64,000 nt of DNA from UBA9620 sp965220695 (GTDB lineage: Bacteria > Acidobacteriota > Vicinamibacteria > Vicinamibacterales > UBA8438), in the NCBI GenBank assembly GCA_965220695.1, contig OZ244838.1:3472001-3536000 (forward strand), in the 5' to 3' direction. Positions within the stretch are counted from its first letter, which is position 1, and each line of letters starts with the position of its first letter. Positions 8,820 through 16,951 of this stretch are shown here, piece by piece. The notes under the pieces are model-generated. The model did no database searches and was not told the origin of the DNA. It was given only the letters and a program-made list of their open reading frames with translations. The translations under genes were made by a program, and so were the position numbers.

Positions 8820-8956
8820 CGGCACGTCCACGTCGATTGCCCGCCTCTCGCCTGAAGTCCGGAATCGAGGCCGTGCGCAAACGGGAGACCGCCGGCCGTG
8901 GTCTTCCGCGTCTGCAGTCGTGCGCACCTATTCCGCGGGACCGTTGCCACAGACGG

Positions 8957-9760
8957 TCAACGGCACGCGCAGTCGCCGCACCCACCGTCTCCACAGCCAT
9001 CGCCGCACCCACCACCGCACCCGCCTGCCGACTGTTCACAACTGCTTTCGTGCGCACAGCCGGCGTGCAGTTCTCCCTTGGCGTTCGGCAGTTCGTAACG
9101 AAGGCAGCACTTCAGTCGACCGCATGCGCCCGACAATCTGGATGGGTTGAGGCTCAGGTGCTGCCGCTTGGCCATCTTTATCGAAATGGGCTCGAAGGAC
9201 TGCAACCAAGTCGTGCAGCACAGCGGGCGACCGCAGGTGCCGTACCCACCAAGAAGCTTGGCTTCGTCGCGCGCACCGATCTGGCGCATCTCGATGCGCA
9301 CCCTGAACTCGCTCGCCAGTTCCCGCACCAGCTCTCGAAAATCGACGCGCCCCTCAGCGGTAAAGGAGAAGATGAGCTTCGACCCGTCGAACAACTGCTC
9401 CACCTTGACCAGCTTCATCGGCAGCCCGCGCTCGCGCACCTTGAGCATCCCGATGCGCGCCGCCTCGCGCTCTTTCTGCTCCTGCCGAAGTCGGCGGAGC
9501 ACATCGTCGCGCGAGGCGCGACGCAGCACCTTCATCGAACGAGCGCCCTGCGGCGCCTTCCGTGCGGCGATGGACGGCACAGTCCGGGTCGCGGCCCCAA
9601 AGACCCGACGCTCGCCCATCTGAACGATCACCGGGTCACCCGGCGCCAGCTTCGGATCGAAGTCGACCTCGGGCAGCAGGAACGTACGCGCACGCCCCAC
9701 CGGGTCGAACTTGACACTGATGCAACGGGGAGCCGTATCCGTAGTCGTCTGGTCGTCCAC
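8957..9760 (-). CDS. PSP1 C-terminal domain protein (RicT/YaaT-like) with Cys-rich tail
   Basis: A 267-residue PSP1-family protein. In Firmicutes the homologue YaaT/RicT binds an Fe-S cluster in the RicAFT complex and affects RNA processing and sporulation. Here the core includes LIFSFTAEGRVDFRELVREL, followed by the two conserved cysteine motifs CGRPLCC and CGRLKCCLRYE. The final 30 residues form a Gly/Cys tail with repeats such as GGCGGGCGDGCGDGGCGD, which is not needed by the family and may bind metal. GTG start 9760 with GGAGG 9 nt upstream. Sits directly after holB, the same order as in Bacillus, which supports the assignment. Confidence 0.9.
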   Translation of the reverse strand: MDDQTTTDTAPRCISVKFDPVGRARTFLLPEVDFDPKLAPGDPVIVQMGERRVFGAATRTVPSIAARKAPQGARSMKVLRRASRDDVLRRLRQEQKEREAARIGMLKVRERGLPMKLVKVEQLFDGSKLIFSFTAEGRVDFRELVRELASEFRVRIEMRQIGARDEAKLLGGYGTCGRPLCCTTWLQSFEPISIKMAKRQHLSLNPSRLSGACGRLKCCLRYELPNAKGELHAGCAHESSCEQSAGGCGGGCGDGCGDGGCGDCACR

Positions 9761-9785
9761 AGCTTGGCGCCTCCAGTTCTGGTCT

Positions 9786-10805
9786 CTACAGCCTCAGCGC
9801 AAGCCAGTCCGCCACGACCTTGGGACTGGCGTTCCGGGTCAACGCATGCACCGCCCGGTCCACGCTGACGAACCCGCACCTGGCGCGTTCCGCATCGTAG
9901 GAGCGCGCCAACTCTTTCAGTTCCCGCTCGATGTCCGCATTCGAAAGCCAGGCAGACTCGCCTCGCGACAACACCACCTGGAGGTCGCGCAACAACGCGC
10001 CGAGCACGCGCAACCGTCGTGTCAGTGTCTCACGATCCGCCGACGCGCTCGACCGGCCGCCTCGCCGCGCTTCCGCGAGGTTCTTGCCCACCTCGAGTCG
10101 GCGTTTCGAATTCGGCGCCGGCGCTAGCGCGCGCAGCACCGCGGTCACGCTTTCTCGTGCCTGCAGATGCTCGCCTGACCCCGCTTCGAGCGCTCGGGAC
10201 ACACTGCCGTCGGCCGAGCCCGCTGCCGCCTGCGCCTCACCGCGCTTGTACGCATGCTCGAGCATGAGCAGGTCAACGATCTCAGCGGCCGGCAACCCTC
10301 CAAACCGCAGTTCTGGACAGCGAGACCGAACCGTCGGCAGCAGCAGGTGGGGCCGGCTGGTCACGAGCAGAAACACCGATGCGTCCGGCGGCTCCTCCAG
10401 GGTCTTGAGCAGCGCGTTCTGCGCCTGAGGGACGAGCAGATCTGCATCGTCGACGATCACCACCCGCCGCCGCCCCTCGAACGGCCTGAACATGGCCCGA
10501 TCGATGAGCGACCGGATGACGTCTACCTTGATCGAGCCGGTGTCCCCGGGTTCGATGATGATCACGTCGGTGTGAACGCCCCGCGCAATGCGCAGACACG
10601 CCCGGCACGTGCCACACGCGTCCGGCGCCGTCGCATCCGGCCCGACGTCGCAGTTCAGGACCGCGGCAAGCGCCAGCGCGAGCCGGCGCTTGCCGACGCC
10701 GGCCGGACCGCTGAACACCAGACACGGCGGCAACGTGTCTCGCATCGCCGCCTGCGCAATCAGCCGCCGGATCGATTGATGTCCCCTGATATCGCGCAGC
10801 GCCAT
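9786..10805 (-). CDS. holB: DNA polymerase III delta-prime subunit
   Basis: A 339-residue clamp-loader AAA+ subunit. It has the P-loop GPAGVGKR (33-40), the four-cysteine zinc module (CDVGPDATAPDACGTCRAC), the Walker B region VIVDDADLL followed by NALLKTLEEPP, and the SRC motif in TVRSRCPELRF. Delta-prime works with delta and tau/gamma to load the sliding clamp. It starts the minus-strand run holB-PSP1-pdxA-smpB-rfbD. A TACCAT element lies 15 nt upstream of the ATG as a possible -10. Confidence 0.95.
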   Translation of the reverse strand: MALRDIRGHQSIRRLIAQAAMRDTLPPCLVFSGPAGVGKRRLALALAAVLNCDVGPDATAPDACGTCRACLRIARGVHTDVIIIEPGDTGSIKVDVIRSLIDRAMFRPFEGRRRVVIVDDADLLVPQAQNALLKTLEEPPDASVFLLVTSRPHLLLPTVRSRCPELRFGGLPAAEIVDLLMLEHAYKRGEAQAAAGSADGSVSRALEAGSGEHLQARESVTAVLRALAPAPNSKRRLEVGKNLAEARRGGRSSASADRETLTRRLRVLGALLRDLQVVLSRGESAWLSNADIERELKELARSYDAERARCGFVSVDRAVHALTRNASPKVVADWLALRL

Positions 10806-10875
10806 TGACGGTCTCGAGGAATGGTAGCAGCTGCTGGCACAGCCACGCTGAACGAACGTCAGACTGGACGCGGCG

Positions 10876-10902
10876 AAAAAAAAGGGCAGCGATTGCTGCC
10901 CT
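10876..10902 (-). terminator. Intrinsic terminator after the tRNA-Val/tRNA-Asp unit
   Basis: On the minus strand an 8-bp perfect stem (AGGGCAGC pairing with GCTGCCCT, 4-nt loop) is followed immediately by a run of eight T. It lies 13 nt past the 3' end of tRNA-Asp and before holB. Confidence 0.9.
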
Positions 10903-10914
10903 CCAATGAATCAA

Positions 10915-10991
10915 TGGCGGGGCCGACGGGACTCGAACCCGCGACCTCTGGCGTGACAGGCCAGCATTCTAACCAGCTGAACTACGACCCC
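10915..10991 (-). tRNA. tRNA-Asp (anticodon GTC)
   Basis: 77 nt including an encoded CCA. Acceptor stem GGGGTCG/CGGCCCC, D-arm GTTCAGCTGGTTAGAAT, anticodon stem-loop CTGGC-CTGTCAC-GCCAG giving GTC, T-arm with GGTTCGAGTCC. All stems pair. It is 68 nt downstream of tRNA-Val on the same strand. Confidence 0.97.
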
Positions 10992-11059
10992 GCGGCAGCA
11001 ACTGCTGCGCCTACATCTGACGCGCCAGCCGCAACTCGTCGCATCTGCCGAGCGGAGGC

Positions 11060-11135
11060 TGGTGGGCGGCACAGGACTCGAACCTGCGACAGCCGGCGTG
11101 TAAAGCCGATGCTCTACCAACTGAGCTAGCCGCCC
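11060..11135 (-). tRNA. tRNA-Val (anticodon TAC)
   Basis: 76 nt including CCA. Acceptor GGGCGGC/GCCGCCC, D-arm GCTCAGTTGGTAGAGC, anticodon loop TTTACAC giving TAC, T-arm CAGGTTCGAGTCCTG. First gene of a two-tRNA unit. Confidence 0.97.
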
Positions 11136-11174
11136 GGCATTCGGCTCGCGCCCGGTTCCCACACCAGACGCTCC

Positions 11175-11205
11175 ATTATACGTGCAGCGGCTCAAATCGG
11201 GTCAA
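11175..11205 (-). promoter_or_regulatory. Promoter of the tRNA-Val/tRNA-Asp unit
   Basis: On the minus strand TTGACC (11205-11200) and a perfect TATAAT (11180-11175) are separated by 19 nt. The predicted start near 11168 leaves a leader of about 33 nt before tRNA-Val. The -35 lies inside the 3' end of the upstream methyltransferase gene. Confidence 0.7.
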
Positions 11206-11777
11206 ACGCCGAAGACGATCTTGCCCGCCAGCAACGCAAGCGCCGCCGCCAGCCCGAGCACCGCATGGGTTTCGCGGTTCCCGTGGGCGCGCGCCGTCGA
11301 AAACCGACGTGCCGCCGCCGGAACGGCGCCACCAGCGTAACGATCGTACGCATCGCCGAACCTGGCACGCATGGTTGCTTCCTCGAGACGGATCGCGGCC
11401 CACAACGACACGCACAGATAGACGGCGACAAGGACGGCCGCCCCCGCGTGCCGGGACGCCACGGCGAACCCTGCCCCGAGCAGCGACGACCCGACATAGA
11501 GCGGATGCCGGGTCCAGCGATACGGACCGGAGCTGGTCACCTCGCGCGCCTTCTCGAGATGCCCGGCCGCCCAGAACCGCAGCGCCTCTCCCGTCACGCC
11601 AAGAATCACGCCCGCGGCAAGTGACAGCCAGGATGGACGGGCCAGCCAGAAAGCGGCGACGGCGACGACAAAGCCGGCAGTGACCCTCAACCGTGCGACG
11701 CCGCTCACCCAGCGCGCCACCGGAACCGGTGACACGCCGCCGGGCGGCAACGTCTTCGGTTGCATCTCGGCGCTCAT
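11202..11777 (-). CDS. Isoprenylcysteine carboxyl methyltransferase-like membrane protein
   Basis: A 191-residue integral membrane protein of the ICMT/phospholipid methyltransferase group. The signature TSSGPYRWTRHPLYVGS (SAM-binding loop) is followed by a hydrophobic segment and RLEEATMRARFGDAYDRY, the conserved cytoplasmic tail. Three to five membrane segments are visible, the last one at the very C-terminus. The ATG (11777) overlaps the stop of waaC (ATGA), so it is the last gene of the LPS operon. The substrate is unknown; a role in lipid or lipid A methylation is only suggested by position. Confidence 0.8.
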   Translation of the reverse strand: MSAEMQPKTLPPGGVSPVPVARWVSGVARLRVTAGFVVAVAAFWLARPSWLSLAAGVILGVTGEALRFWAAGHLEKAREVTSSGPYRWTRHPLYVGSSLLGAGFAVASRHAGAAVLVAVYLCVSLWAAIRLEEATMRARFGDAYDRYAGGAVPAAARRFSTARAHGNRETHAVLGLAAALALLAGKIVFGV

Positions 11778-12790
11778 GTCCCACCCGTCCCGATCCGGCG
11801 GGTGATCGCGGCGGTCACTTCTTCGATGGCGATCTCCGGGAGACACGCGCGCACGGCGCGGCACCGTCGCCGGTACCGACACGCACAGATGGGGTACCGG
11901 GACACGGTCACATCGTCGCTCGACCAGGGTCCGTTGCGCGCTGGATCGGTCGGACCGTACAAGCCCACGACCGGCGTGCCGACCGCAGCGGCAAGGTGCG
12001 CCGGCCCCGTGTCTCCCGACACGACCAGCGCTGCGCGCTGGAGCAATGCCGCGAGGTCCGCCACACTCGTCGGGGGAGCCACCTCCGCGGCGCCCTTTGT
12101 CCCGGCGACGACCTCCGACGCCAGGGCCTGTTGACCCGGACCCCACGTCACCACCGATCGCAACCCGCATGTGTGCCGGAGCCACTGGGCGACCGCCGCG
12201 AACCGAGCGGGCGGCCAGCGCTTGTTCGCCCAACCCCCACCCGGATTGAGGACCGCGAACCTCTGGCCGCGGTCGCGTGACCGCTCGCACACCGCGTCCG
12301 CGACCGCGGACTCCGCGATAGCGAGTGGAAACCTGATCTCCGACACCTCGGCCCCGAGCGCGCCGGCCAGCGTGAGATTCTTGCGCACCACGTGCACGGC
12401 ATTGCCGCACTCCGTCTGGTCCGTGTACAGGAGACCGGCCGCACGCTCGCGAAGGTGCCGGGAGGAGAACCCGAGGACCTGCGGGGCACCGCTCAGACGC
12501 GCCACCACCGCCGATTTCAGCAGCCCCTGCACGTCGACAGCGACATCGTACCGCGCGGCGGTCAAGGCGCGACGGAGTTCGATGATCCTGCGGCGCACCG
12601 ACGCCGACTGGGTACGGAACTGGATGCGCCGATCGACGATCGGCACCAGATCGAGCACGGCGTGATGGCGCTCGTCAACCACCCAGTCGATGTGCGCCTC
12701 GGGAAAGCGGGCGCGCAACGCCGCGGCCACCGGAATCGCATGGACGATGTCGCCGAGGGAGCCAAGTCGAACGATGAGAATCGCACGCAT
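11774..12790 (-). CDS. waaC: LPS heptosyltransferase I family glycosyltransferase
   Basis: A 338-residue GT9-family enzyme that adds the first L-glycero-D-manno-heptose to Kdo-lipid A at the inner membrane. It starts MRAILIVRLGSLGDIVHAIP, the typical N-terminus with the acidic catalytic region. The donor-binding loop is VLNPGGGWANKRWP, and the C-terminal motif is VSGDTGPAHLAAAVGTPVVGLYGPTDPARNGPW in short overlapping pieces. It is adjacent to heptose-biosynthesis genes. Which of the two heptosyltransferases in the operon acts first is assigned from motifs (GDTGPAH here, SDSGAMH in the other). Confidence 0.88.
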   Translation of the reverse strand: MRAILIVRLGSLGDIVHAIPVAAALRARFPEAHIDWVVDERHHAVLDLVPIVDRRIQFRTQSASVRRRIIELRRALTAARYDVAVDVQGLLKSAVVARLSGAPQVLGFSSRHLRERAAGLLYTDQTECGNAVHVVRKNLTLAGALGAEVSEIRFPLAIAESAVADAVCERSRDRGQRFAVLNPGGGWANKRWPPARFAAVAQWLRHTCGLRSVVTWGPGQQALASEVVAGTKGAAEVAPPTSVADLAALLQRAALVVSGDTGPAHLAAAVGTPVVGLYGPTDPARNGPWSSDDVTVSRYPICACRYRRRCRAVRACLPEIAIEEVTAAITRRIGTGGT

Positions 12791-13294
12791 CTACACCCCG
12801 TCGTATGCGCGGATACGGGCGATGATGTCTTGCGTCGAATGGTCCTTGTTGTCGCCGACGATGACGGTTCGACCACCGTACGCACGCACGACGCCGCGCT
12901 CCGGCGTCGTCTCGACGGTGTAGTCGCACCCCTTGCAATGCACCTCCGGCGTGAGCATGGTCAACAATCGCTCAACCGTGAGATCGGGGAACACCACGAC
13001 GTAGTCCACCATCCACAGCGCCGCAATCATGTCGGCGCGCTCGGCCGCCGGTTGCACCGGACGGTCCGGCCCTTTCAGCGCCGTTACCGACGCATCGTCA
13101 TTGATGGCGACGATCAGGCGATCCGCCTCCGAGGCCGAACCGATCAAATAACGGAGATGCCCAATGTGCAGGACATCGAAGCAACCGTTGGCGAACGAGA
13201 AGGTCAACCCCGCGGTCCGGTCGGCGCGCAGGCGTTCAATGAGTTCCGTTTCGGTCAGGACGACGCCGCCCGCACCGGCGCTCGCCCTCGTCAT
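12791..13294 (-). CDS. rfaE2: D-glycero-beta-D-manno-heptose 1-phosphate adenylyltransferase
   Basis: A 167-residue nucleotidyltransferase equal to the C-terminal half of HldE. It transfers AMP to heptose 1-phosphate to make ADP-heptose. FANGCFDVLHIGHLRYL carries the HxGH motif (about 42-45), and CKGCDYTVE and VGDNKDHSTQDIIARI are conserved in the family. The kinase half is encoded by the adjacent separate gene (overlap of 4 nt), so this organism has the split form. Confidence 0.94.
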   Translation of the reverse strand: MTRASAGAGGVVLTETELIERLRADRTAGLTFSFANGCFDVLHIGHLRYLIGSASEADRLIVAINDDASVTALKGPDRPVQPAAERADMIAALWMVDYVVVFPDLTVERLLTMLTPEVHCKGCDYTVETTPERGVVRAYGGRTVIVGDNKDHSTQDIIARIRAYDGV

Positions 13295-14343
13295 GGAGCC
13301 AAATCCGACTCGATGGCGCGTCGCAACTCGTCAGCGGCTACGGTCGCGGTCCCCCGCTTCATCACCACCAGGCCGCCGGCGTAGTTGGCCAGCATCGCCG
13401 CTTCGAACGGAGAGGCGCCGACACCGAGGGCCATCGCCATCGTCGCAATGACAGTGTCGCCTGCCCCGGTGACATCCGCGACCTCATCGGATCCATAGAT
13501 GGCGATGTGTTGAGTTGTGCGCCCGGGCTCGAACAATGCCATCCCACGGCTGCCCCGCGTGATCAGCGTGGCACCCATCTTTGTGCGGTCCAGAATCTCC
13601 CGTCCCGCGCGTTCCAGAGCACCGGCGTCGTCGCCGATCGTGCAGCCAAGCACCTGCTCTACCTCGGACTCGTTGGGGGTCGCAATCGTCACCTCCCGGT
13701 ACCGCAACAATCCGCGGCGCGAGTCGAGCAGCACTGGCGCGGCCGGCCGCCGGCCGCGACGCGGAAGGCACCGCTGGACAGCCGTCACGAGCGCCGGCGT
13801 CACCAGTCCCGAGTCATAGTCGGACACGACAACCGCGTCACATCCATCCGCGGCGGTCACGGCGGCTTCGACCACTGCTTGCTGCATCTCAGGGGTCACG
13901 GCCAGACCGTCGCGATCGATCCGTACGACCTGTTGTCGTGCCGAGTGGATGCCTCCGGCCAGAATCCGGGTCTTGGTCGGCGTACGATACCCCGCCGGTG
14001 TGACGAGTCCGGACCGGATGACCCGTTTCGAGAAACCGCGACTCAGACGCCGCCCCGCTTCATCGCGCCCGACCAGACCCACGAGCCGGGCCACTCCTCC
14101 CAACGCGGCCACGTTGTGCGCCGCATTTCCGGCACCCCCCGGCGTGAACTCGGTCGAATCGTACTTGAGGATCAGCACCGGCGCCTCGCGTGAGACGCGG
14201 TCGATCCGCCCATGAACGAACTCGTCGGCGATCAGGTCGCCAATCACGACGATCCGAGGACGACCGAACGCCTCGAGGAGACGGATCAGTCTCGCCATCA
14301 GTTCGTGATTGCCGGGACCGGGATGTACGGACGCGGGAATCAT
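13291..14343 (-). CDS. rfaE1: D-glycero-beta-D-manno-heptose-7-phosphate kinase
   Basis: A 350-residue PfkB-type sugar kinase equal to the N-terminal half of HldE, phosphorylating C1 of heptose 7-phosphate. It has GDLIADEFVHGRIDRVSREAP in its N-terminal sheet, GGAGNAAHNVAALGG for substrate binding, and DVTGAGDTVIA with the catalytic Asp near the C-terminus. ATG overlaps the gmhB stop (ATGA) and its own stop overlaps rfaE2, so three heptose genes are translationally coupled. Confidence 0.94.
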   Translation of the reverse strand: MIPASVHPGPGNHELMARLIRLLEAFGRPRIVVIGDLIADEFVHGRIDRVSREAPVLILKYDSTEFTPGGAGNAAHNVAALGGVARLVGLVGRDEAGRRLSRGFSKRVIRSGLVTPAGYRTPTKTRILAGGIHSARQQVVRIDRDGLAVTPEMQQAVVEAAVTAADGCDAVVVSDYDSGLVTPALVTAVQRCLPRRGRRPAAPVLLDSRRGLLRYREVTIATPNESEVEQVLGCTIGDDAGALERAGREILDRTKMGATLITRGSRGMALFEPGRTTQHIAIYGSDEVADVTGAGDTVIATMAMALGVGASPFEAAMLANYAGGLVVMKRGTATVAADELRRAIESDLAP

Positions 14344-14918
14344 CGAACGCTTTTCCTTGCAGCCTGCGCTTCGAGTATCCGCACCGTTGCGGCCATCAGG
14401 TGATCCACGACCATTTCCGTCTGGCGTCCGCGGCGCGCCTCCTGCGTGACGCCGTACCCCGTCCGCACCAGAATCCCAGTTGCTCCGGCATTGCGTGCCA
14501 CGCCGACGTCACTCCACTTGTCCCCGATCACGTACGACCGTGACGGATCGAGATCAAGGTCTGCAGCCGCCTGTCGCAGCATGCCGGCCAGCGGCTTCCG
14601 GCAACCACACTCCCGCCGGTAGGCCTCGACCGCCGCCTGGGGATCATGAGGACAATGGTAGAACCGCTCGATGGTCGCGCCGCCGGCCTGGAATCGCCTC
14701 GTCAGCAGATCGTGGAGTTCAACCACGAACGACTCTTCAACCAGACCGGCCGCTACGCCACTCTGGTTGGTAATGACCACCACCGGGAACCCCGCGCGAT
14801 TCAGAAGCCGGACCGCGTCTATGGCGAATGGGAACAACGTCAGGCGGTCCAGTCGATCGAGATGACCGACATCTTCATTCAGCGTGCCGTCACGATCGAG
14901 AAAGACCGCCGGTCTCAC
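14340..14918 (-). CDS. gmhB: D-glycero-beta-D-manno-heptose 1,7-bisphosphate 7-phosphatase
   Basis: A 192-residue HAD phosphatase that removes the 7-phosphate in ADP-heptose synthesis. It has DRDGTLNEDVGHL (motif I), VVITNQSGVA (motif II), the zinc cluster CPHD...CGCRKP (Cys-x-His and Cys-x-Cys) characteristic of GmhB, and VIGDKWSDV (motif IV). The ATG overlaps the end of waaF by 4 nt. The isomerase gene gmhA needed for the first step is not in this window. Confidence 0.94.
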   Translation of the reverse strand: MRPAVFLDRDGTLNEDVGHLDRLDRLTLFPFAIDAVRLLNRAGFPVVVITNQSGVAAGLVEESFVVELHDLLTRRFQAGGATIERFYHCPHDPQAAVEAYRRECGCRKPLAGMLRQAAADLDLDPSRSYVIGDKWSDVGVARNAGATGILVRTGYGVTQEARRGRQTEMVVDHLMAATVRILEAQAARKSVR

Positions 14919-15964
14919 GTCCGACCTCCGGTGGACGGAGGCAACAGCCGTTCAAGCACGGCGTCGTATACCTCGTCTTCGGAAATTCTGGTCATACAGC
15001 GGTGGTCGATAGGACATTCACGGAAGAAGCAGGGCCGGCACCAGACATCGCGTGTCAGGACGGTGTGCGATCCCACCGGCGCCGTGCAGCGCTCATCCGT
15101 CGGACCGAAGATGGCGGTCACCGTCACGCCCAATGCGGCGGCCAGATGCATGGCGCCCGAGTCGCTGGAGATGAAGGTTCGACAGGAAGCCAGGACGCCT
15201 ATCAACTGCGATAGATCCGTGTGACCGATGAGATTCACGACCTCTGTCGTACTGCGGCCGCCCTCCATCGCCGCGAGCGAGGATTCTATCGCATTGCCCG
15301 CGTCCCGGTCGCGGGCGCTTCCCACCAGCACCGCAACGGCGCCAACACGACCGAGCCGGGCGATGATCCCCGCGTACCGCTCGGGTAGCCACCGCTTGGC
15401 ATGACCGTACGCGGCGCCTGGCGCGATACCGACGAGCGGACCGGTATTGTCCCGGCCCGCCGCGGCGAGGAGACTGGTCGCGCGCTCTACCATCAGCGCC
15501 GGCGCTGTCAACGCAGGTCGTCGCGAACTCGGCTCCATGTCGAGACCGCGGGCGAGCGCCAGGTACACGTCAACTTGGTGGAGGAGGGAGCGACGACGCG
15601 GCGGAGGCACGGCGCGTGTGAGCAGTGCGCCGCGCCCGTAACCGGAAAACCCCCATCGTTCCGGCACTCCCGCACGCTTGGCGACCCAGGCCGCACCGAA
15701 GGAATTGGGAAGCAGCAGCACCAGATCGAACATGCCCGCACGGATCAGCGCGGCTTCGGCGTCGCGGGCTCGCCATGCGGTACCGCCCCGCGGCACGTCC
15801 ACACGCTCGTCGACCGCGGGCACTGCCGACAACAACGGCGCGAACGCCTGCGGCACTGCCGCTGCCAACCGCGCGCTGGCGAAGTGGGCACGCAGCGCGG
15901 TCACGACGGGCAAGGCCATGACGATGTCGCCGAGCCAGTTGGGCATCCGCACGAGCACACGCAT
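14915..15964 (-). CDS. waaF: LPS heptosyltransferase II
   Basis: A 349-residue GT9 glycosyltransferase that adds the second heptose to the inner core. N-terminus MRVLVRMPNWLGDIVMALP is the WaaF signature; GIAPGAAYGHAKRWLPERY forms the donor site; ISSDSGAMHLAAALGV and FGPTDERCTAPVG follow; LTRDVWCRPCFFRECPIDHRCM near the C-terminus is typical of WaaF. Located 15 nt after lpxL in the operon. Confidence 0.94.
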   Translation of the reverse strand: MRVLVRMPNWLGDIVMALPVVTALRAHFASARLAAAVPQAFAPLLSAVPAVDERVDVPRGGTAWRARDAEAALIRAGMFDLVLLLPNSFGAAWVAKRAGVPERWGFSGYGRGALLTRAVPPPRRRSLLHQVDVYLALARGLDMEPSSRRPALTAPALMVERATSLLAAAGRDNTGPLVGIAPGAAYGHAKRWLPERYAGIIARLGRVGAVAVLVGSARDRDAGNAIESSLAAMEGGRSTTEVVNLIGHTDLSQLIGVLASCRTFISSDSGAMHLAAALGVTVTAIFGPTDERCTAPVGSHTVLTRDVWCRPCFFRECPIDHRCMTRISEDEVYDAVLERLLPPSTGGRT

Positions 15965-15979
15965 GTGATGTCCCTGCGC

Positions 15980-16951
15980 TCAGCGTCCAGCCCCGGAGGC
16001 ATCTCCGGGCCGGGAGACCGAGTGTCTCAATGCATCATCAGCGCCGCCGGCGCCTTCGTCAGCGGACCGCCAGCGCCGATGCATCCAAAGCCACAGCTCC
16101 GGGTATCGGCGTACGTACCTTTCCAGGACATCGGTGCAGCGCTGCGTCACGATACGGACCGCGTCCGGATCGTCCGGGTCCGGCAGGTCGACCGGGCTCT
16201 CGTAGACGATTCGGTAGCGGCCGCCGGGCAACGGCAGCGCAAATGCCGGGATGATCGGCACACCGGTGCGTAACGCCAGCACGGCGATGGCCGATGTCGT
16301 GGAGGCCGGTCGATTGAAGAACTCGACGGTGACGGCGCTGCGATCTTCAATGTGCTGGTCGATCATCATGGCGACCGAGCGGTGTTCGAGCAGGCCCCGC
16401 AGCAGTGCGCGTACCGCGCCCCGGCGCGGGATGACCCGAGTACCGACCCGCGCCCGCAACCGCTCGATCATGGCTTCGAGCAGCGGATTGTCCAGCGGGC
16501 GGGCGACCAGGAGAAACGGTTCGAAGCGGGCTGCATGCGCCATGATCTGCAACTCCCAGAACCCGAAGTGACCAGAGAAGTACATCGCGCCGCGGCCCGC
16601 GGCCCTGGCGCGCTCGACCCGCTCCCCACCTTCGAACTCGACCGCGTCAATCATCTCCTCGGCACTCATGGTGTCGAAGCGGAGTAGATCGAGCACGTGT
16701 CGTCCAAGATTCATGAACGCGCCTTGAACGATCGCACGGCACGCTGCTTCGGAACGCTGTGGGAACGCCGCGCGCACATTGACCAGGGCGGTGGACCGGC
16801 GCCGCCGGTCGAGTCGATGAAACAACCGACCCAGGGCATCGCCGGCCTGCGTCACCCATTGCCGAGGCAGCACCTGCACTGCCGCCCGAACCAACCGCAC
16901 AGCGAGGTACTCCATTCGATGACGGATGGGGCGGCGGTGCTGCGCGGTCAT
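15980..16951 (-). CDS. lpxL: Lipid A biosynthesis acyltransferase (LpxL/HtrB family)
   Basis: A 323-residue membrane-associated late acyltransferase that adds a secondary acyl chain to Kdo2-lipid IVA. The HX4E active-site motif is in YFSGHFGFWELQIMA. MIDQHIEDRSAVTVEFFNRPA and PELWLWMHRRWR are conserved. A short N-terminal amphipathic/hydrophobic segment anchors it to the inner membrane. ATG 16951 overlaps the lpxK stop. No second acyltransferase (LpxM) is present here. Confidence 0.92.
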   Translation of the reverse strand: MTAQHRRPIRHRMEYLAVRLVRAAVQVLPRQWVTQAGDALGRLFHRLDRRRRSTALVNVRAAFPQRSEAACRAIVQGAFMNLGRHVLDLLRFDTMSAEEMIDAVEFEGGERVERARAAGRGAMYFSGHFGFWELQIMAHAARFEPFLLVARPLDNPLLEAMIERLRARVGTRVIPRRGAVRALLRGLLEHRSVAMMIDQHIEDRSAVTVEFFNRPASTTSAIAVLALRTGVPIIPAFALPLPGGRYRIVYESPVDLPDPDDPDAVRIVTQRCTDVLERYVRRYPELWLWMHRRWRSADEGAGGADDALRHSVSRPGDASGAGR

